DNA of 64,000 bases from Chryseobacterium sp. Leaf404. GTDB taxonomy: Bacteria; Bacteroidota; Bacteroidia; Flavobacteriales; Weeksellaceae. Shown here piece after piece: positions 26,294-33,907 of this stretch (its first letter is position 1; every line of letters begins with the position of its first letter). The translations under genes were made by a program, and so were the position numbers. The stretch is taken from NCBI RefSeq assembly GCF_001424145.1, contig NZ_LMQM01000015.1:915-64914 (forward strand). Direction: 5' to 3'. The notes below the pieces were generated by a model. The model did not search any database and was not told the origin of the DNA. It was given only the letters and a program-made list of their open reading frames with translations.

Positions 26294-26309
26294 CTGTAAT
26301 GTATTACAG
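26294..26309 (+). repeat. short inverted repeat between the twin tRNA genes
   Basis: CTGTAAT-GT-ATTACAG forms a 7-bp stem with a 2-base centre in the 91-base spacer between the two identical tRNA-Glu genes. No promoter is seen there. It may be a processing landmark, though this is uncertain. Confidence 0.4.
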
Positions 26310-26319
26310 ATTGGTAGAT

Positions 26320-26391
26320 GGCCCGTTCGTCTATCGGTTAGGACCTCAGGTTTTCATCCTGGTAAGAGGGGTTCGACTCCCCTACGGGCTA
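26320..26391 (+). tRNA. tRNA-Glu (anticodon UUC), second identical copy
   Basis: All 72 bases equal those of the copy at 26157. It ends the rpsT-tRNA unit; a terminator begins five bases later. Confidence 0.97.
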
Positions 26392-26395
26392 CTGT

Positions 26396-26430
26396 AGTCA
26401 TTGATTCATTCAATGACTATTTTTTTTTTT
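26396..26430 (+). terminator. terminator of the rpsT-tRNA unit
   Basis: AGTCATTGA and TCAATGACT form a 9-bp stem with a short loop, followed by about eleven T. Confidence 0.9.
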
Positions 26431-26466
26431 GCTGTTAAGTGCAGTTTTCATTTTAGGTAATCCGAC

Positions 26467-26495
26467 AAAAAAACCGTACACCAATTGATGTACGG
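26467..26495 (-). terminator. terminator of the superoxide dismutase gene
   Basis: On the reverse strand CCGTACA and TGTACGG pair around an 8-base loop and are followed by seven T. It lies 22 bases after the stop of the gene at 26517. Confidence 0.8.
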
Positions 26496-26516
26496 CTCGT
26501 TTCATATTAATCGAAA

Positions 26517-27191
26517 CTATTTCTTACTCAATGCTTCATCGTATCTTCTGCTGATCTCTTTCCAGTTGGTCACATTCCAAATCGCTGTAAGATAATCTGC
26601 TCTTTTATTCTGATACTTCAGATAGTAAGCATGCTCCCAAACATCGATTCCGAAAATTGGCGTTCCTTTTTCTTCCACAACATCCATTAGAGGATTATCC
26701 TGATTAGGCGTTGAAGAAACAAACAGCTTTCCGCTCTTATCTACCGAAAGCCAAGCCCAGCCAGAACCGAAACGATCTGCTCCTGCTTTAGCCATTTTTT
26801 CTTTAAAAGCATCCAGACTTCCGAATGCGTCATTAATAGCTTTGATCAGTTTAGCTGATGGTTTAGTGTCTTTTTGAGGGGTAAGAACGGTCCAGAATAA
26901 CTCATGATTATAGTGGCCACCTGCATTGTTTCTCACAGCCGGGCTCACTTTTGAAGCCGTAGACAAAATCTGAAACAAGGTTTGCTTTTCCTGTGGAGTT
27001 CCTGCTATTGCCTTATTCAGGTTAGCGACATAAGCTGCTGCATGTTTTGAATAATGAATTTCCATGGTTTGAGCATCTATATTACCCTCCAAGGCATTGT
27101 AAGCGTATGGCAAAGGCGTCTGCTTGAACTGTGCAAACGCAAACTGCGCCGCAAATACTGCAGTAAATGCAGCTACTTTAAAAATCTTCAT
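26517..27191 (-). CDS. secreted Fe/Mn superoxide dismutase
   Basis: It converts superoxide to peroxide and oxygen. The 224-residue protein carries a signal peptide (about 1-20, ending AFA), so it should act in the periplasm, unlike the usual cytoplasmic SodA/SodB. The metal ligands are His46, His96 (in [10 protein letters not shown]), Asp183 and His187 (in DVWEHAYY). GGHYNH at the second ligand is more Mn-like than the Fe-type AAQxWNH, but metal choice cannot be settled by sequence alone. The gene is single, with its own terminator. Confidence 0.93.
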   Translation of the reverse strand: MKIFKVAAFTAVFAAQFAFAQFKQTPLPYAYNALEGNIDAQTMEIHYSKHAAAYVANLNKAIAGTPQEKQTLFQILSTASKVSPAVRNNAGGHYNHELFWTVLTPQKDTKPSAKLIKAINDAFGSLDAFKEKMAKAGADRFGSGWAWLSVDKSGKLFVSSTPNQDNPLMDVVEEKGTPIFGIDVWEHAYYLKYQNKRADYLTAIWNVTNWKEISRRYDEALSKK

Positions 27192-27300
27192 AACGTTTTA
27201 TGTAAGGTTAAACTTTTAATTCTTTGGCTGGAAGCGGGGTGATGGAAGCTGGAAGTTTATAATAAAGCGCCATAACTTTCGACTTCCATCTGCCCTCTTC

Positions 27301-27984
27301 CTACTCTCTCAATAATTTCTTAATATCTTCTATCAGTTTTTCTCTGTCCGGATGATATTTGCCGTTTAATTTAGCAATTTTTCCATCTTTATCTTCGTAA
27401 TTTAAACCTGAATAATAAAGAATCGGCATATTTTGTTCGTTGTAGCGACAACGGACATTACCTTCCTGGTCTACAAGAGCAATCATCCCGCTGTGATTGA
27501 GATTTTCACTTTCATCTTCTTGATCTCCCACATAAATATCAAACTGATCAGCAATTTTACCAATGTAACCGCGATCACCTGTCAAAAAATGCCAGTTCGG
27601 TGATTTTGCACCAATCTTTTCTGCATGATTTTTTAATAATTCCGGAGTGTCATTTTCCGGATCAATGCTTATTGAAATGATTCCGAACTTTGGACTACTA
27701 ATTTCATCCTCAATTGCTCTCATGTTGGTATTCATTACTGGGCAAATCGTGGGACACTTGCTGAAGAAAAATTCAACCAGATAAACTTTACCGATCATAT
27801 CTTTATTGGTAATCTGTTTGTTGTTCTGATTAGTTAATTTAAAATCAGGAACCTTCATCACTGTAAAAAGACTGGTTTTAAAATAACTCATTCCGAAACC
27901 AATTCCCAAGAACAATAAAGCAATAATTACAACCGGAATAATGATCTTACTTTTCGTATTGTTTTGCTTATTATTTTTGAGCAT
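27301..27984 (-). CDS. SCO1/SenC-family copper protein
   Basis: SCO proteins deliver copper to cytochrome oxidase CuA or act as thiol reductases. The 227-residue protein is anchored by one N-terminal span (about 13-35). The thioredoxin-like domain has the CxxxC motif in KCPTICP (Cys77, Cys81) and the third ligand His164 (NLNHSGMIALVD). All copper ligands are intact. ATG 27984 is chosen because it overlaps the YHS gene by only 14 bases; ATG 28011 is also possible. It is cotranscribed with the YHS lipoprotein gene upstream. Confidence 0.88.
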   Translation of the reverse strand: MLKNNKQNNTKSKIIIPVVIIALLFLGIGFGMSYFKTSLFTVMKVPDFKLTNQNNKQITNKDMIGKVYLVEFFFSKCPTICPVMNTNMRAIEDEISSPKFGIISISIDPENDTPELLKNHAEKIGAKSPNWHFLTGDRGYIGKIADQFDIYVGDQEDESENLNHSGMIALVDQEGNVRCRYNEQNMPILYYSGLNYEDKDGKIAKLNGKYHPDREKLIEDIKKLLRE

Positions 27985-28246
27985 ATTTCTCAGGATTTTT
28001 CTTAAATTCATCCTTACAGTAGCTACTGCAAAAACCGTACGTTTTTCCTTTGTAAACTACAGTGTCTTTCATATCACTGTCTGTTTTCATATCACAGATT
28101 GGGTCAATGGCGTTTACAAATTTTGGTTTTTGCACCGTTGTTTTTGCTGATGTATTTTTCTTTTTGTGTCTTACATTCGGGGTTTCCTGCGCACAGGCTA
28201 ATAATGAAACAGACAATAATGCCGTTAATAATAATTTTGATTTCAT
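27971..28246 (-). CDS. YHS-domain lipoprotein
   Basis: A 91-residue lipoprotein (LLAC, Cys near 18) with a YHS domain over about residues 45-90: DPICDM, then YKGKTYGFCSSYCKDEF and NPEKY. YHS domains carry Cys residues that bind metals and are common in copper and heavy-metal handling proteins. It precedes and overlaps the SCO gene, so the pair probably works on copper in the periplasm. The exact role is unknown. Confidence 0.85.
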   Translation of the reverse strand: MKSKLLLTALLSVSLLACAQETPNVRHKKKNTSAKTTVQKPKFVNAIDPICDMKTDSDMKDTVVYKGKTYGFCSSYCKDEFKKNPEKYAQK

Positions 28247-28453
28247 TTTAATTTTAATTGAAATTGATAATTTGATTAAATAAAGCTCAGTAATTTTAAA
28301 CTAAATTTAATATGAATTGAAAATCTGAACCATTTGAAATTGCTGCATTTAGTTTTTTAAAGAGATCCGATAGATTTTTAAAATACTGCAAAGCAACTAC
28401 TGCCCTCTTCAAAGATTCTATAACTCAAGCAATAAGTTTAGTTTAAGCAAAAT

Positions 28454-28816
28454 CTAAGCTAACGGCGGATGAAATATTCTGAAATAATATTCTGAAGTAT
28501 TAAAATTGAAGTAACCCGAATTTGGATTTTTCAACTGAAAAGCAAGATTTAAATTATCTGAAAAAGACAGAATTTCATAAGAAAGAAATACATCCAAACC
28601 TGCAATTTTCACATTTTGAGAACCGTTAGACTGCTTTTCAATTTTCGCCAGTTCTTTCCCTACAAAACATTTGCCTTTACAGTTGGAATCTTCCACATTT
28701 CTTTTTTCACAGAGATTTTTTACGATATAGTCATAATTTATTGCATAGTTGATCATCGGCAAAACAGGACGCATGGCGATGGTAAAAACGATGAAAAATG
28801 AAATGAAAAACTTCAA
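28454..28816 (-). CDS. small secreted protein with CxGKC motif
   Basis: A 120-residue protein starting at TTG with a hydrophobic signal helix, then NYAINYDYIVKNLCEKRN and a CKGKCF segment. The C-terminus ends in FHPPLA. Proteins with this layout are common in Bacteroidota and, as I remember, often lie near copper or TonB receptor genes. Cys and His placement fits a metal site, but this is inference. It stands upstream of the YHS-SCO pair on the same strand, 207 bases away; no terminator is clear between them. Confidence 0.6.
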   Translation of the reverse strand: MKFFISFFIVFTIAMRPVLPMINYAINYDYIVKNLCEKRNVEDSNCKGKCFVGKELAKIEKQSNGSQNVKIAGLDVFLSYEILSFSDNLNLAFQLKNPNSGYFNFNTSEYYFRIFHPPLA

Positions 28817-28880
28817 ACAAAAATCTTTATTACAAATATAGGGTAGAAAATTGAGTTTGGCGTTTATTTATGATGAAAGT

Positions 28881-28946
28881 CAGGGGTGCGAGGTGCGCAA
28901 TACGGGTTATGGGGTGCGGGATTCGGGATTCGGGGTGCTGGAGGCG
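28881..28946. repeat. G-rich short-repeat spacer
   Basis: A block of imperfect GGGTGCG / GGATTCGG units stands out in an AT-rich spacer. It looks like slippage-type low-complexity DNA and is not coding. The open frame through it has no protein-like features. Confidence 0.55.
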
Positions 28947-29028
28947 AAGAAAGCATTTTCTCTTTCAAAATTTCCTGGTTGTAAATTGATAATCTCTTTT
29001 TTTAAATTAAATTATCTAAATTTATCCT

Positions 29029-29433
29029 ATGAAAGTTTTAATTGTAAATGGTCCTAACTTAAATCTTCTTGGAACGAGGGAGCCGGAAATCTATGGTAGT
29101 GTTTCTATGGAAGAATATCTGGAAAAACTGAAATCGGAGTTTTCTTCTCATGAGATTTTGTACTATCAATCCAATATTGAGGGTGAACTGATCAACCGTC
29201 TGCAGGAAGATGATTTTGATGCAGTCGTGATCAATCCCGGAGCTTTCACTCATTACTCTTATGCGATTGCCGACTGTTTAAAAAATATTCAGAAACCAAA
29301 AGTAGAAGTTCACATCAGTAATATTTACAAACGTGAAGAATTCCGTCAGAAATCTGTAACGGCAGCTTGTACGGATGCGGTTTTGTCTGGCTTTGGGATG
29401 GAGGGATATCGATTGGCGGTTTTGAGCTTATAA
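29029..29433 (+). CDS. aroQ: type II 3-dehydroquinate dehydratase
   Basis: It dehydrates 3-dehydroquinate to 3-dehydroshikimate, the third step of the shikimate pathway. The 134-residue protein has the dodecameric type II signatures: N-terminal VNGPNLNLLGTREPEIYG with the catalytic Tyr22, INPGAFTHYSYAIAD, and EVHISNIYKREEFRQKSV with the lid Arg. Length is slightly short but complete. It is a single gene in the forward direction. Confidence 0.96.
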   Translation: MKVLIVNGPNLNLLGTREPEIYGSVSMEEYLEKLKSEFSSHEILYYQSNIEGELINRLQEDDFDAVVINPGAFTHYSYAIADCLKNIQKPKVEVHISNIYKREEFRQKSVTAACTDAVLSGFGMEGYRLAVLSL

Positions 29434-29527
29434 ATTCTGAAATTGAAAATTTAACATGCAGGAATTCAGATAGAGTATTGTGATCGGGCAACTGACATTT
29501 TTCTTTATAAGATCTGATAAATTGTCT

Positions 29528-29944
29528 CTATCCGAAACTTTTCAGAAAAGTCTCAGGTGTCATAATTGACAAACCACTGGTTTTATAATCTTTAATATTT
29601 CGGGTAATAATAATTTTGATTGTATCTGCATTCTGAGCAGAAAAATTTTGCAAAGCATCTTCAAAATCTTTGAATTCAGAATCCAGTGCATCAACAACAG
29701 TGTTTTTATCTGTTGGCAAGACATGTATGAAAGTGAGAAGTGATTTAAGACTACCGGTTACTTTAATGTGCGTAGAGGTTTTTCTCAGTAAATAATAAAT
29801 ATTACTCAATATAACCGCGGTTACAAAACCTTGAACTTCTCCCTTTTCACATTTACTTAAAATTTTAGAAGCATCTTCTGAGAAAGGTATTCTGTCAAAG
29901 AAAAAATCTAAAATAACATCAGTATCTATAAGAATATTTTCCAT
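29528..29944 (-). CDS. PIN-domain RNase toxin
   Basis: A 138-residue PIN (VapC-like) protein. N-terminal ENILIDTDVILDFFFDR supplies the first acidic residues (Asp7, Asp9), with more in KDFEDALQ and NADTIKIIITRN towards the end. These form the metal site that cleaves RNA in this family. ATG 29944 overlaps the stop codon of the antitoxin gene (TGATG), so the pair is translationally coupled, and a GTG one codon upstream is not needed. The exact RNA target is unknown. Confidence 0.85.
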   Translation of the reverse strand: MENILIDTDVILDFFFDRIPFSEDASKILSKCEKGEVQGFVTAVILSNIYYLLRKTSTHIKVTGSLKSLLTFIHVLPTDKNTVVDALDSEFKDFEDALQNFSAQNADTIKIIITRNIKDYKTSGLSIMTPETFLKSFG

Positions 29945-30198
29945 CACAGGTATTTTTCTGTCAAACGATTGGTAAGTTCCTTTTTTTCATCAAAATCTTT
30001 TGGCATCTTAAATGAACCTTTCAGACTCTTCACAGTTGCAGTCAAATCTTCCTGTCCTTTCTTATCAGACTCTGTATTAACCAATGCCTTCAGATAGTTT
30101 TCTATAAGCTCAGACAGACTTCTTTCCCGATTTTTAGCATATTTCTTAGCTCTTTCAATAACAGATTTTTCTATTGTTAATGTTAATTTAGTATTCAT
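29944..30198 (-). CDS. DUF6364-type antitoxin
   Basis: An 84-residue protein starting MNTKLTLTIEKSVIERAKKYAKNRERSLSELIENYL. That is the ribbon-helix-helix-like N-terminus of the DUF6364 family, which pairs with PIN toxins in Bacteroidota. The rest is a charged, probably disordered part that would wrap the toxin. ATG 30198 is preferred: the longer frame runs through the promoter. Two copies of a 12-base palindrome lie upstream and fit an autoregulatory operator. Confidence 0.75.
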   Translation of the reverse strand: MNTKLTLTIEKSVIERAKKYAKNRERSLSELIENYLKALVNTESDKKGQEDLTATVKSLKGSFKMPKDFDEKKELTNRLTEKYL

Positions 30199-30215
30199 TA
30201 TCAAATATTTATATA

Positions 30216-30223
30216 CAAATATA
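30216..30223 (-). promoter_or_regulatory. -7 box of the antitoxin-toxin operon
   Basis: Reverse-strand TATATTTG fits TAnnTTTG 18 bases before the antitoxin ATG. The expected -33 region falls inside the first operator palindrome. Confidence 0.5.
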
Positions 30224-30238
30224 TAAAAGATTAACAAA

Positions 30239-30274
30239 TAACACGTATTAATTAATTTATATTAACACGTGTTA
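30239..30274. promoter_or_regulatory. paired palindromic operator upstream of the antitoxin
   Basis: TAACACGTGTTA at 30263-30274 is a perfect 12-base palindrome. TAACACGTATTA at 30239-30250 differs by one base and lies 24 bases away. They overlap the likely -33 region of the toxin-antitoxin promoter. Binding by the RHH-like antitoxin is inferred. Confidence 0.5.
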
Positions 30275-30285
30275 TTTTTAGGGCA

Positions 30286-30317
30286 TAAAAAAAAAGCCTC
30301 ATCAATCGATGAGGCTT
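30286..30317 (-). terminator. terminator of pckA
   Basis: Reverse-strand AAGCCTCATC and GATGAGGCTT form a 10-bp stem with a 4-base loop and run into about nine T. It is 14 bases after the pckA stop and insulates the toxin-antitoxin operon. Confidence 0.9.
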
Positions 30318-30330
30318 CATTTCACTATTT

Positions 30331-31947
30331 CTAAATGGTCTGTTCCTGCAGTTGAGGACCAGAAGCAATCAGCTTTTTGGCTTCGTCATTACCGCAGTAC
30401 TGCTCGAAGTTTTTGATGTATTTTGCAGCAAGATCTTTTGCTTTTTCTTCCCATTCTGCAACGTCACTGTACGTATTTCTTGGGTCTAATATCCCTTCAG
30501 AAACATTCGGCAACGAAGTTGGAATTTCCAGATTCATTACCGGAATTGTTGTTTTATCAGCAGTTTCAATTGATCCGTCGATGATGGCATCAATGATTGC
30601 TCTTGTATCTTTTAAAGAAATTCTTTTTCCGGTTCCGTTCCAGCCTGTATTTACTAAATATGCTTTTGCACCGTGTTCTTTCATTTTCCCAATCAAAGTT
30701 TTTGAATACATCGTTGGGTGTAATGTTAAGAAAGCTTCTCCAAATGCCGGAGAGAACGATGGTTCCGGTTCTGTAATTCCTCTTTCAGTTCCCGCTAATT
30801 TTGAAGTATAGCCGCAAAGGAAGTGGTACTGAGCCTGATTTTCATCTAAAATAGAAACCGGAGGCAAAACCCCGAACGCATCAGCAGAAAGATAAACAAT
30901 CTTGCTCGCGTGACCTGCTTTAGAAGGTAAAACAATTTTATTGATATGGTAAATTGGGTAAGAAACTCTAGTGTTTTCTGTGATAGATCCGTCTGTGTAA
31001 TCAGCGATTCCGTTGTTGACTACTACGTTTTCTAGAAGAGCATCTCTTTTAATTGCTCTGAAAATATCCGGTTCTTTTTCTGCTGACAGATCGATTACTT
31101 TAGCATAACATCCCCCTTCGTAGTTGAAAACGCCATTGTTATCCCAGCCGTGCTCGTCGTCACCAATTAAATATCTTTTAGGATCTGCAGACAAAGTTGT
31201 TTTTCCTGTTCCCGAAAGTCCGAAGAATAACGCTACATCTCCCTCTTCACCCACGTTTGCAGAACAGTGCATTGATGCCATACCTTTTAACGGAAGGTAA
31301 TAATTCATCATCGCAAACATTCCTTTCTTCATTTCTCCACCGTACCAGGTTCCGCCAATAATCTGAAGTTTCTCCGTAAGGTTGAACATTACAAAGTTTT
31401 CAGAATTCAATTCCTGCTCTTCCCAGTTTGGATTGGTTGTTTTCGAACCATTGATTACCGTGAAATCGGGCTCTCCGTAGTTTTCTAAATCGTAATGAGA
31501 AGGACGGATAAACATATTCGTAACGAAATGCGCCTGCCATGCCACTTCAACGATAAATCTTACTTTAAGTCTTGTATCATCATTGGTACCGCAAAATGTA
31601 TCGACAACATATATTTTTTTGGCATCGGAAAGCTGAGTTAAAACTAAATCTTTACAAGACTGAAAAATTTCGGGCGTTGTAGGTAAATTTACTTTACCGT
31701 CCCAGAAAATAGTATCTTTCGTAACATCATCCTGCACAATGTACCTGTCTTTAGGCGATCGGCCTGTGAAAATCCCTGTCTGTACAGAAACCGCACCGGA
31801 TTCTGTAAGCTCAGCTTTTTCAAAACCCTGATTTTCAGGCGACATTTCCGCTTGATATAATTCTTCGTAGGAAGGATTATAAATTAATTCGTAATCTCCT
31901 TTAATCCCTAATTTTTGTAAATCCTGGATGATTTTAGCGTTTTTCAT
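30331..31947 (-). CDS. pckA: phosphoenolpyruvate carboxykinase (ATP)
   Basis: It converts oxaloacetate plus ATP to PEP, CO2 and ADP, the entry to gluconeogenesis. The 538-residue protein has [11 protein letters not shown] near the start, [14 protein letters not shown], the kinase-1a/P-loop [14 protein letters not shown] near 245, GDDEHGWD and the ENTRVSYPI segment. These are typical of the ATP type. ATG 31947 starts [16 protein letters not shown]; the longer frame upstream is not plausible. A run of cotranscribed or closely spaced reverse-strand genes lies upstream. Confidence 0.97.
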   Translation of the reverse strand: MKNAKIIQDLQKLGIKGDYELIYNPSYEELYQAEMSPENQGFEKAELTESGAVSVQTGIFTGRSPKDRYIVQDDVTKDTIFWDGKVNLPTTPEIFQSCKDLVLTQLSDAKKIYVVDTFCGTNDDTRLKVRFIVEVAWQAHFVTNMFIRPSHYDLENYGEPDFTVINGSKTTNPNWEEQELNSENFVMFNLTEKLQIIGGTWYGGEMKKGMFAMMNYYLPLKGMASMHCSANVGEEGDVALFFGLSGTGKTTLSADPKRYLIGDDEHGWDNNGVFNYEGGCYAKVIDLSAEKEPDIFRAIKRDALLENVVVNNGIADYTDGSITENTRVSYPIYHINKIVLPSKAGHASKIVYLSADAFGVLPPVSILDENQAQYHFLCGYTSKLAGTERGITEPEPSFSPAFGEAFLTLHPTMYSKTLIGKMKEHGAKAYLVNTGWNGTGKRISLKDTRAIIDAIIDGSIETADKTTIPVMNLEIPTSLPNVSEGILDPRNTYSDVAEWEEKAKDLAAKYIKNFEQYCGNDEAKKLIASGPQLQEQTI

Positions 31948-32074
31948 TTTACTATATTTTCTTTTTGCTTTTTGTTGATCTAACAGTGTTAATATTAACG
32001 ATTTGTTAAACTTCGATAAATATAAAAATATATGTGAAAATGACAAATAAAAATAAGACAATTTAACAGGTTGA

Positions 32075-32980
32075 TTAACAGTTTATTATATCATCCCAAT
32101 TGTATATGGTAGTAAAACCTTTGCCCCAAAAATACTCTTCATAACCCTCAAATTTTGCACTCATCACAAAATCACCGCCCCAGGCACCTAAACTTTTAAC
32201 AAAATTTGCACAATCTTCAAAGAAAATCGATTTAACTGTCGGAATTTCAATAAATTCTGAAATACGTTGTTCATGAAGCATCATTAGTTCAGAAAAATTA
32301 TCTAATTCATCACACAATAATATATTCTTTGTGAGTTTAGAAAATTCATCAATCATCTTCTGAGACTTTATTTTAGACTTATAAAGACTGATTCCTTCAC
32401 GGCTGTCCTGTTTTTGATTTAAGTGAATGAAAATCAGCTCTTTTTTGAATTTTGGTTTAAAATTTACTTTTTCGAAATGTATTTCGGGCTTGTTTTGGAA
32501 GAGTACTGCCGATTTGGCTTTTGCCACCGCAATGTCATAACCGCTGCCGCCTAAACTCAAAGAATTTAAAAGAAAGGGATCAATGTGTGACCATTCAGCA
32601 AGGTTGTTCATTAATGTAGAACTGCTTCCCAGGCCATAATCGGCGGGAAACTGGAGGTTTGTTTTTAAATTATAAGAATCTGTGCCTTTAAATTTGGTTT
32701 CAGAAAGACTCTGAACATTTTTGAGTGTTTTTAGAATAAACTCAGCACTTGAATGAATATTGGTTTCTACAATCTGCCATTTTTTATAATCTATGACAGC
32801 TTTTAACCATAATTTATTTTGATGATACGCTTCCCAGAATATCAGAGATTTTGCGTCTGCAATTTCATCAAAAAAAAACTCCTGTCCCAGCTTGGTTGGT
32901 ACTGCCAGGACAAGAGCTCCGTCTACAGCGAAATATTCTGAAGTAAGCATCAGCTTTCCCGGTGAATAAATTTCGCCCAT
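32075..32980 (-). CDS. GYDIA-family GHMP kinase
   Basis: A 301-residue small-molecule kinase of the galactokinase/homoserine/mevalonate/phosphomevalonate superfamily. It starts [17 protein letters not shown], has the glycine-rich ATP loop [16 protein letters not shown] (about 112-126) and the name-giving GSGYDIA at 145-151. In Bacteroidota this family is thought to serve the mevalonate pathway (mevalonate kinase-like), but the substrate is not proven here. It ends 15 bases before fabD on the reverse strand order, so both are probably cotranscribed. Confidence 0.85.
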   Translation of the reverse strand: MGEIYSPGKLMLTSEYFAVDGALVLAVPTKLGQEFFFDEIADAKSLIFWEAYHQNKLWLKAVIDYKKWQIVETNIHSSAEFILKTLKNVQSLSETKFKGTDSYNLKTNLQFPADYGLGSSSTLMNNLAEWSHIDPFLLNSLSLGGSGYDIAVAKAKSAVLFQNKPEIHFEKVNFKPKFKKELIFIHLNQKQDSREGISLYKSKIKSQKMIDEFSKLTKNILLCDELDNFSELMMLHEQRISEFIEIPTVKSIFFEDCANFVKSLGAWGGDFVMSAKFEGYEEYFWGKGFTTIYNWDDIINC

Positions 32981-32994
32981 TTTTTTTGTATTTT

Positions 32995-33870
32995 TTAAAT
33001 TGCTGATGCAGAGGTTACTTCGCCGTCAATCTTTTTGATCAAACCCTGAAGCGTTTTGCCCGGCCCCACTTCTACAAAGTGAGTAGCACCGTCTTTAATC
33101 ATATTCTGCACAGACTGCGTCCATTTTACAGGCCCCGTTAACTGAGCAATAAGGTTTGCTTTAATCTGATCAGGATCTGTAACAGACGTTGTAGTAATAT
33201 TCTGATAAACAGGGATTGTAGCCTTTCTGAATTTAGTATTTTCAATTGCAGCTGCCAGTCTTTCCTGTGCCGGCTGCATGAGAGGTGAATGGAAGGCTCC
33301 ATTTACCGGTAACAGTAAAGCTCTTTTTGCTCCAGCTTCTTTCAGCTTTACACAGGCTTCTTCTACTGCAGATGTTTCCCCTGAAATTACCAGCTGCCCA
33401 GGGCAATTGTAATTTGCAGGAACCACAATTCCGCTGATTGATGCGCAGATTTCTTCCACTTTAGCATCATCCAGACCTAAAATCGCTGCCATAGAACTTG
33501 GGTTGGCATCACATGCCGCCTGCATTGCTTTTGCTCTTTCAGAAACCAGCTTAAGACCGTCATCAAAAGACAAAACGCCGTTGGCAACCAATGCTGAAAA
33601 TTCTCCAAGAGAGTGACCGGCAACCATTTCTGCGCCGAGACCGTTTACCGCTTTCAAAGCAGCAACTGAATGTATAAAAATTGAAGGTTGTGTAACTTCT
33701 GTTTTCTTAAGATCTTCATCTGTCCCATTAAACATGATGGTTGTGATGTCAAATCCCAGAATTTCATTGGCATACTCCATCAAGTCTTTGATGTCTTTTC
33801 GGGAATCGTATAATTCTTTTCCCATCCCGACAAACTGTGAACCCTGCCCAGGAAATACAAGTGCTTTCAT
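32995..33870 (-). CDS. fabD: malonyl-CoA:ACP transacylase
   Basis: FabD moves malonyl from CoA to acyl carrier protein for fatty-acid synthesis. The 291-residue protein has the N-terminal FPGQGSQFVGMG, the nucleophile motif GHSLGE (Ser87) and the catalytic His194 in NGAFHSPLM, then QNITT and GPGKTLQGLIKKI. All catalytic residues are present. It lies 37 bases after the LysM-protein gene and just before the GHMP kinase gene in transcription order. Confidence 0.97.
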   Translation of the reverse strand: MKALVFPGQGSQFVGMGKELYDSRKDIKDLMEYANEILGFDITTIMFNGTDEDLKKTEVTQPSIFIHSVAALKAVNGLGAEMVAGHSLGEFSALVANGVLSFDDGLKLVSERAKAMQAACDANPSSMAAILGLDDAKVEEICASISGIVVPANYNCPGQLVISGETSAVEEACVKLKEAGAKRALLLPVNGAFHSPLMQPAQERLAAAIENTKFRKATIPVYQNITTTSVTDPDQIKANLIAQLTGPVKWTQSVQNMIKDGATHFVEVGPGKTLQGLIKKIDGEVTSASAI

Positions 33871-33907
33871 GTATTTAATTAAATATTATAAAATAGTTTC
33901 TAATAGA

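Noticed and set aside
28851-29057. 68-codon forward ORF
   Set aside because: It spans the G-rich repeat spacer and runs into aroQ in another frame; no protein character.
29528-30274. Toxin-antitoxin pair as part of a larger mobile island
   Set aside because: No integrase, transposase or direct repeats flank it; the genes on both sides are housekeeping genes with their own terminators.
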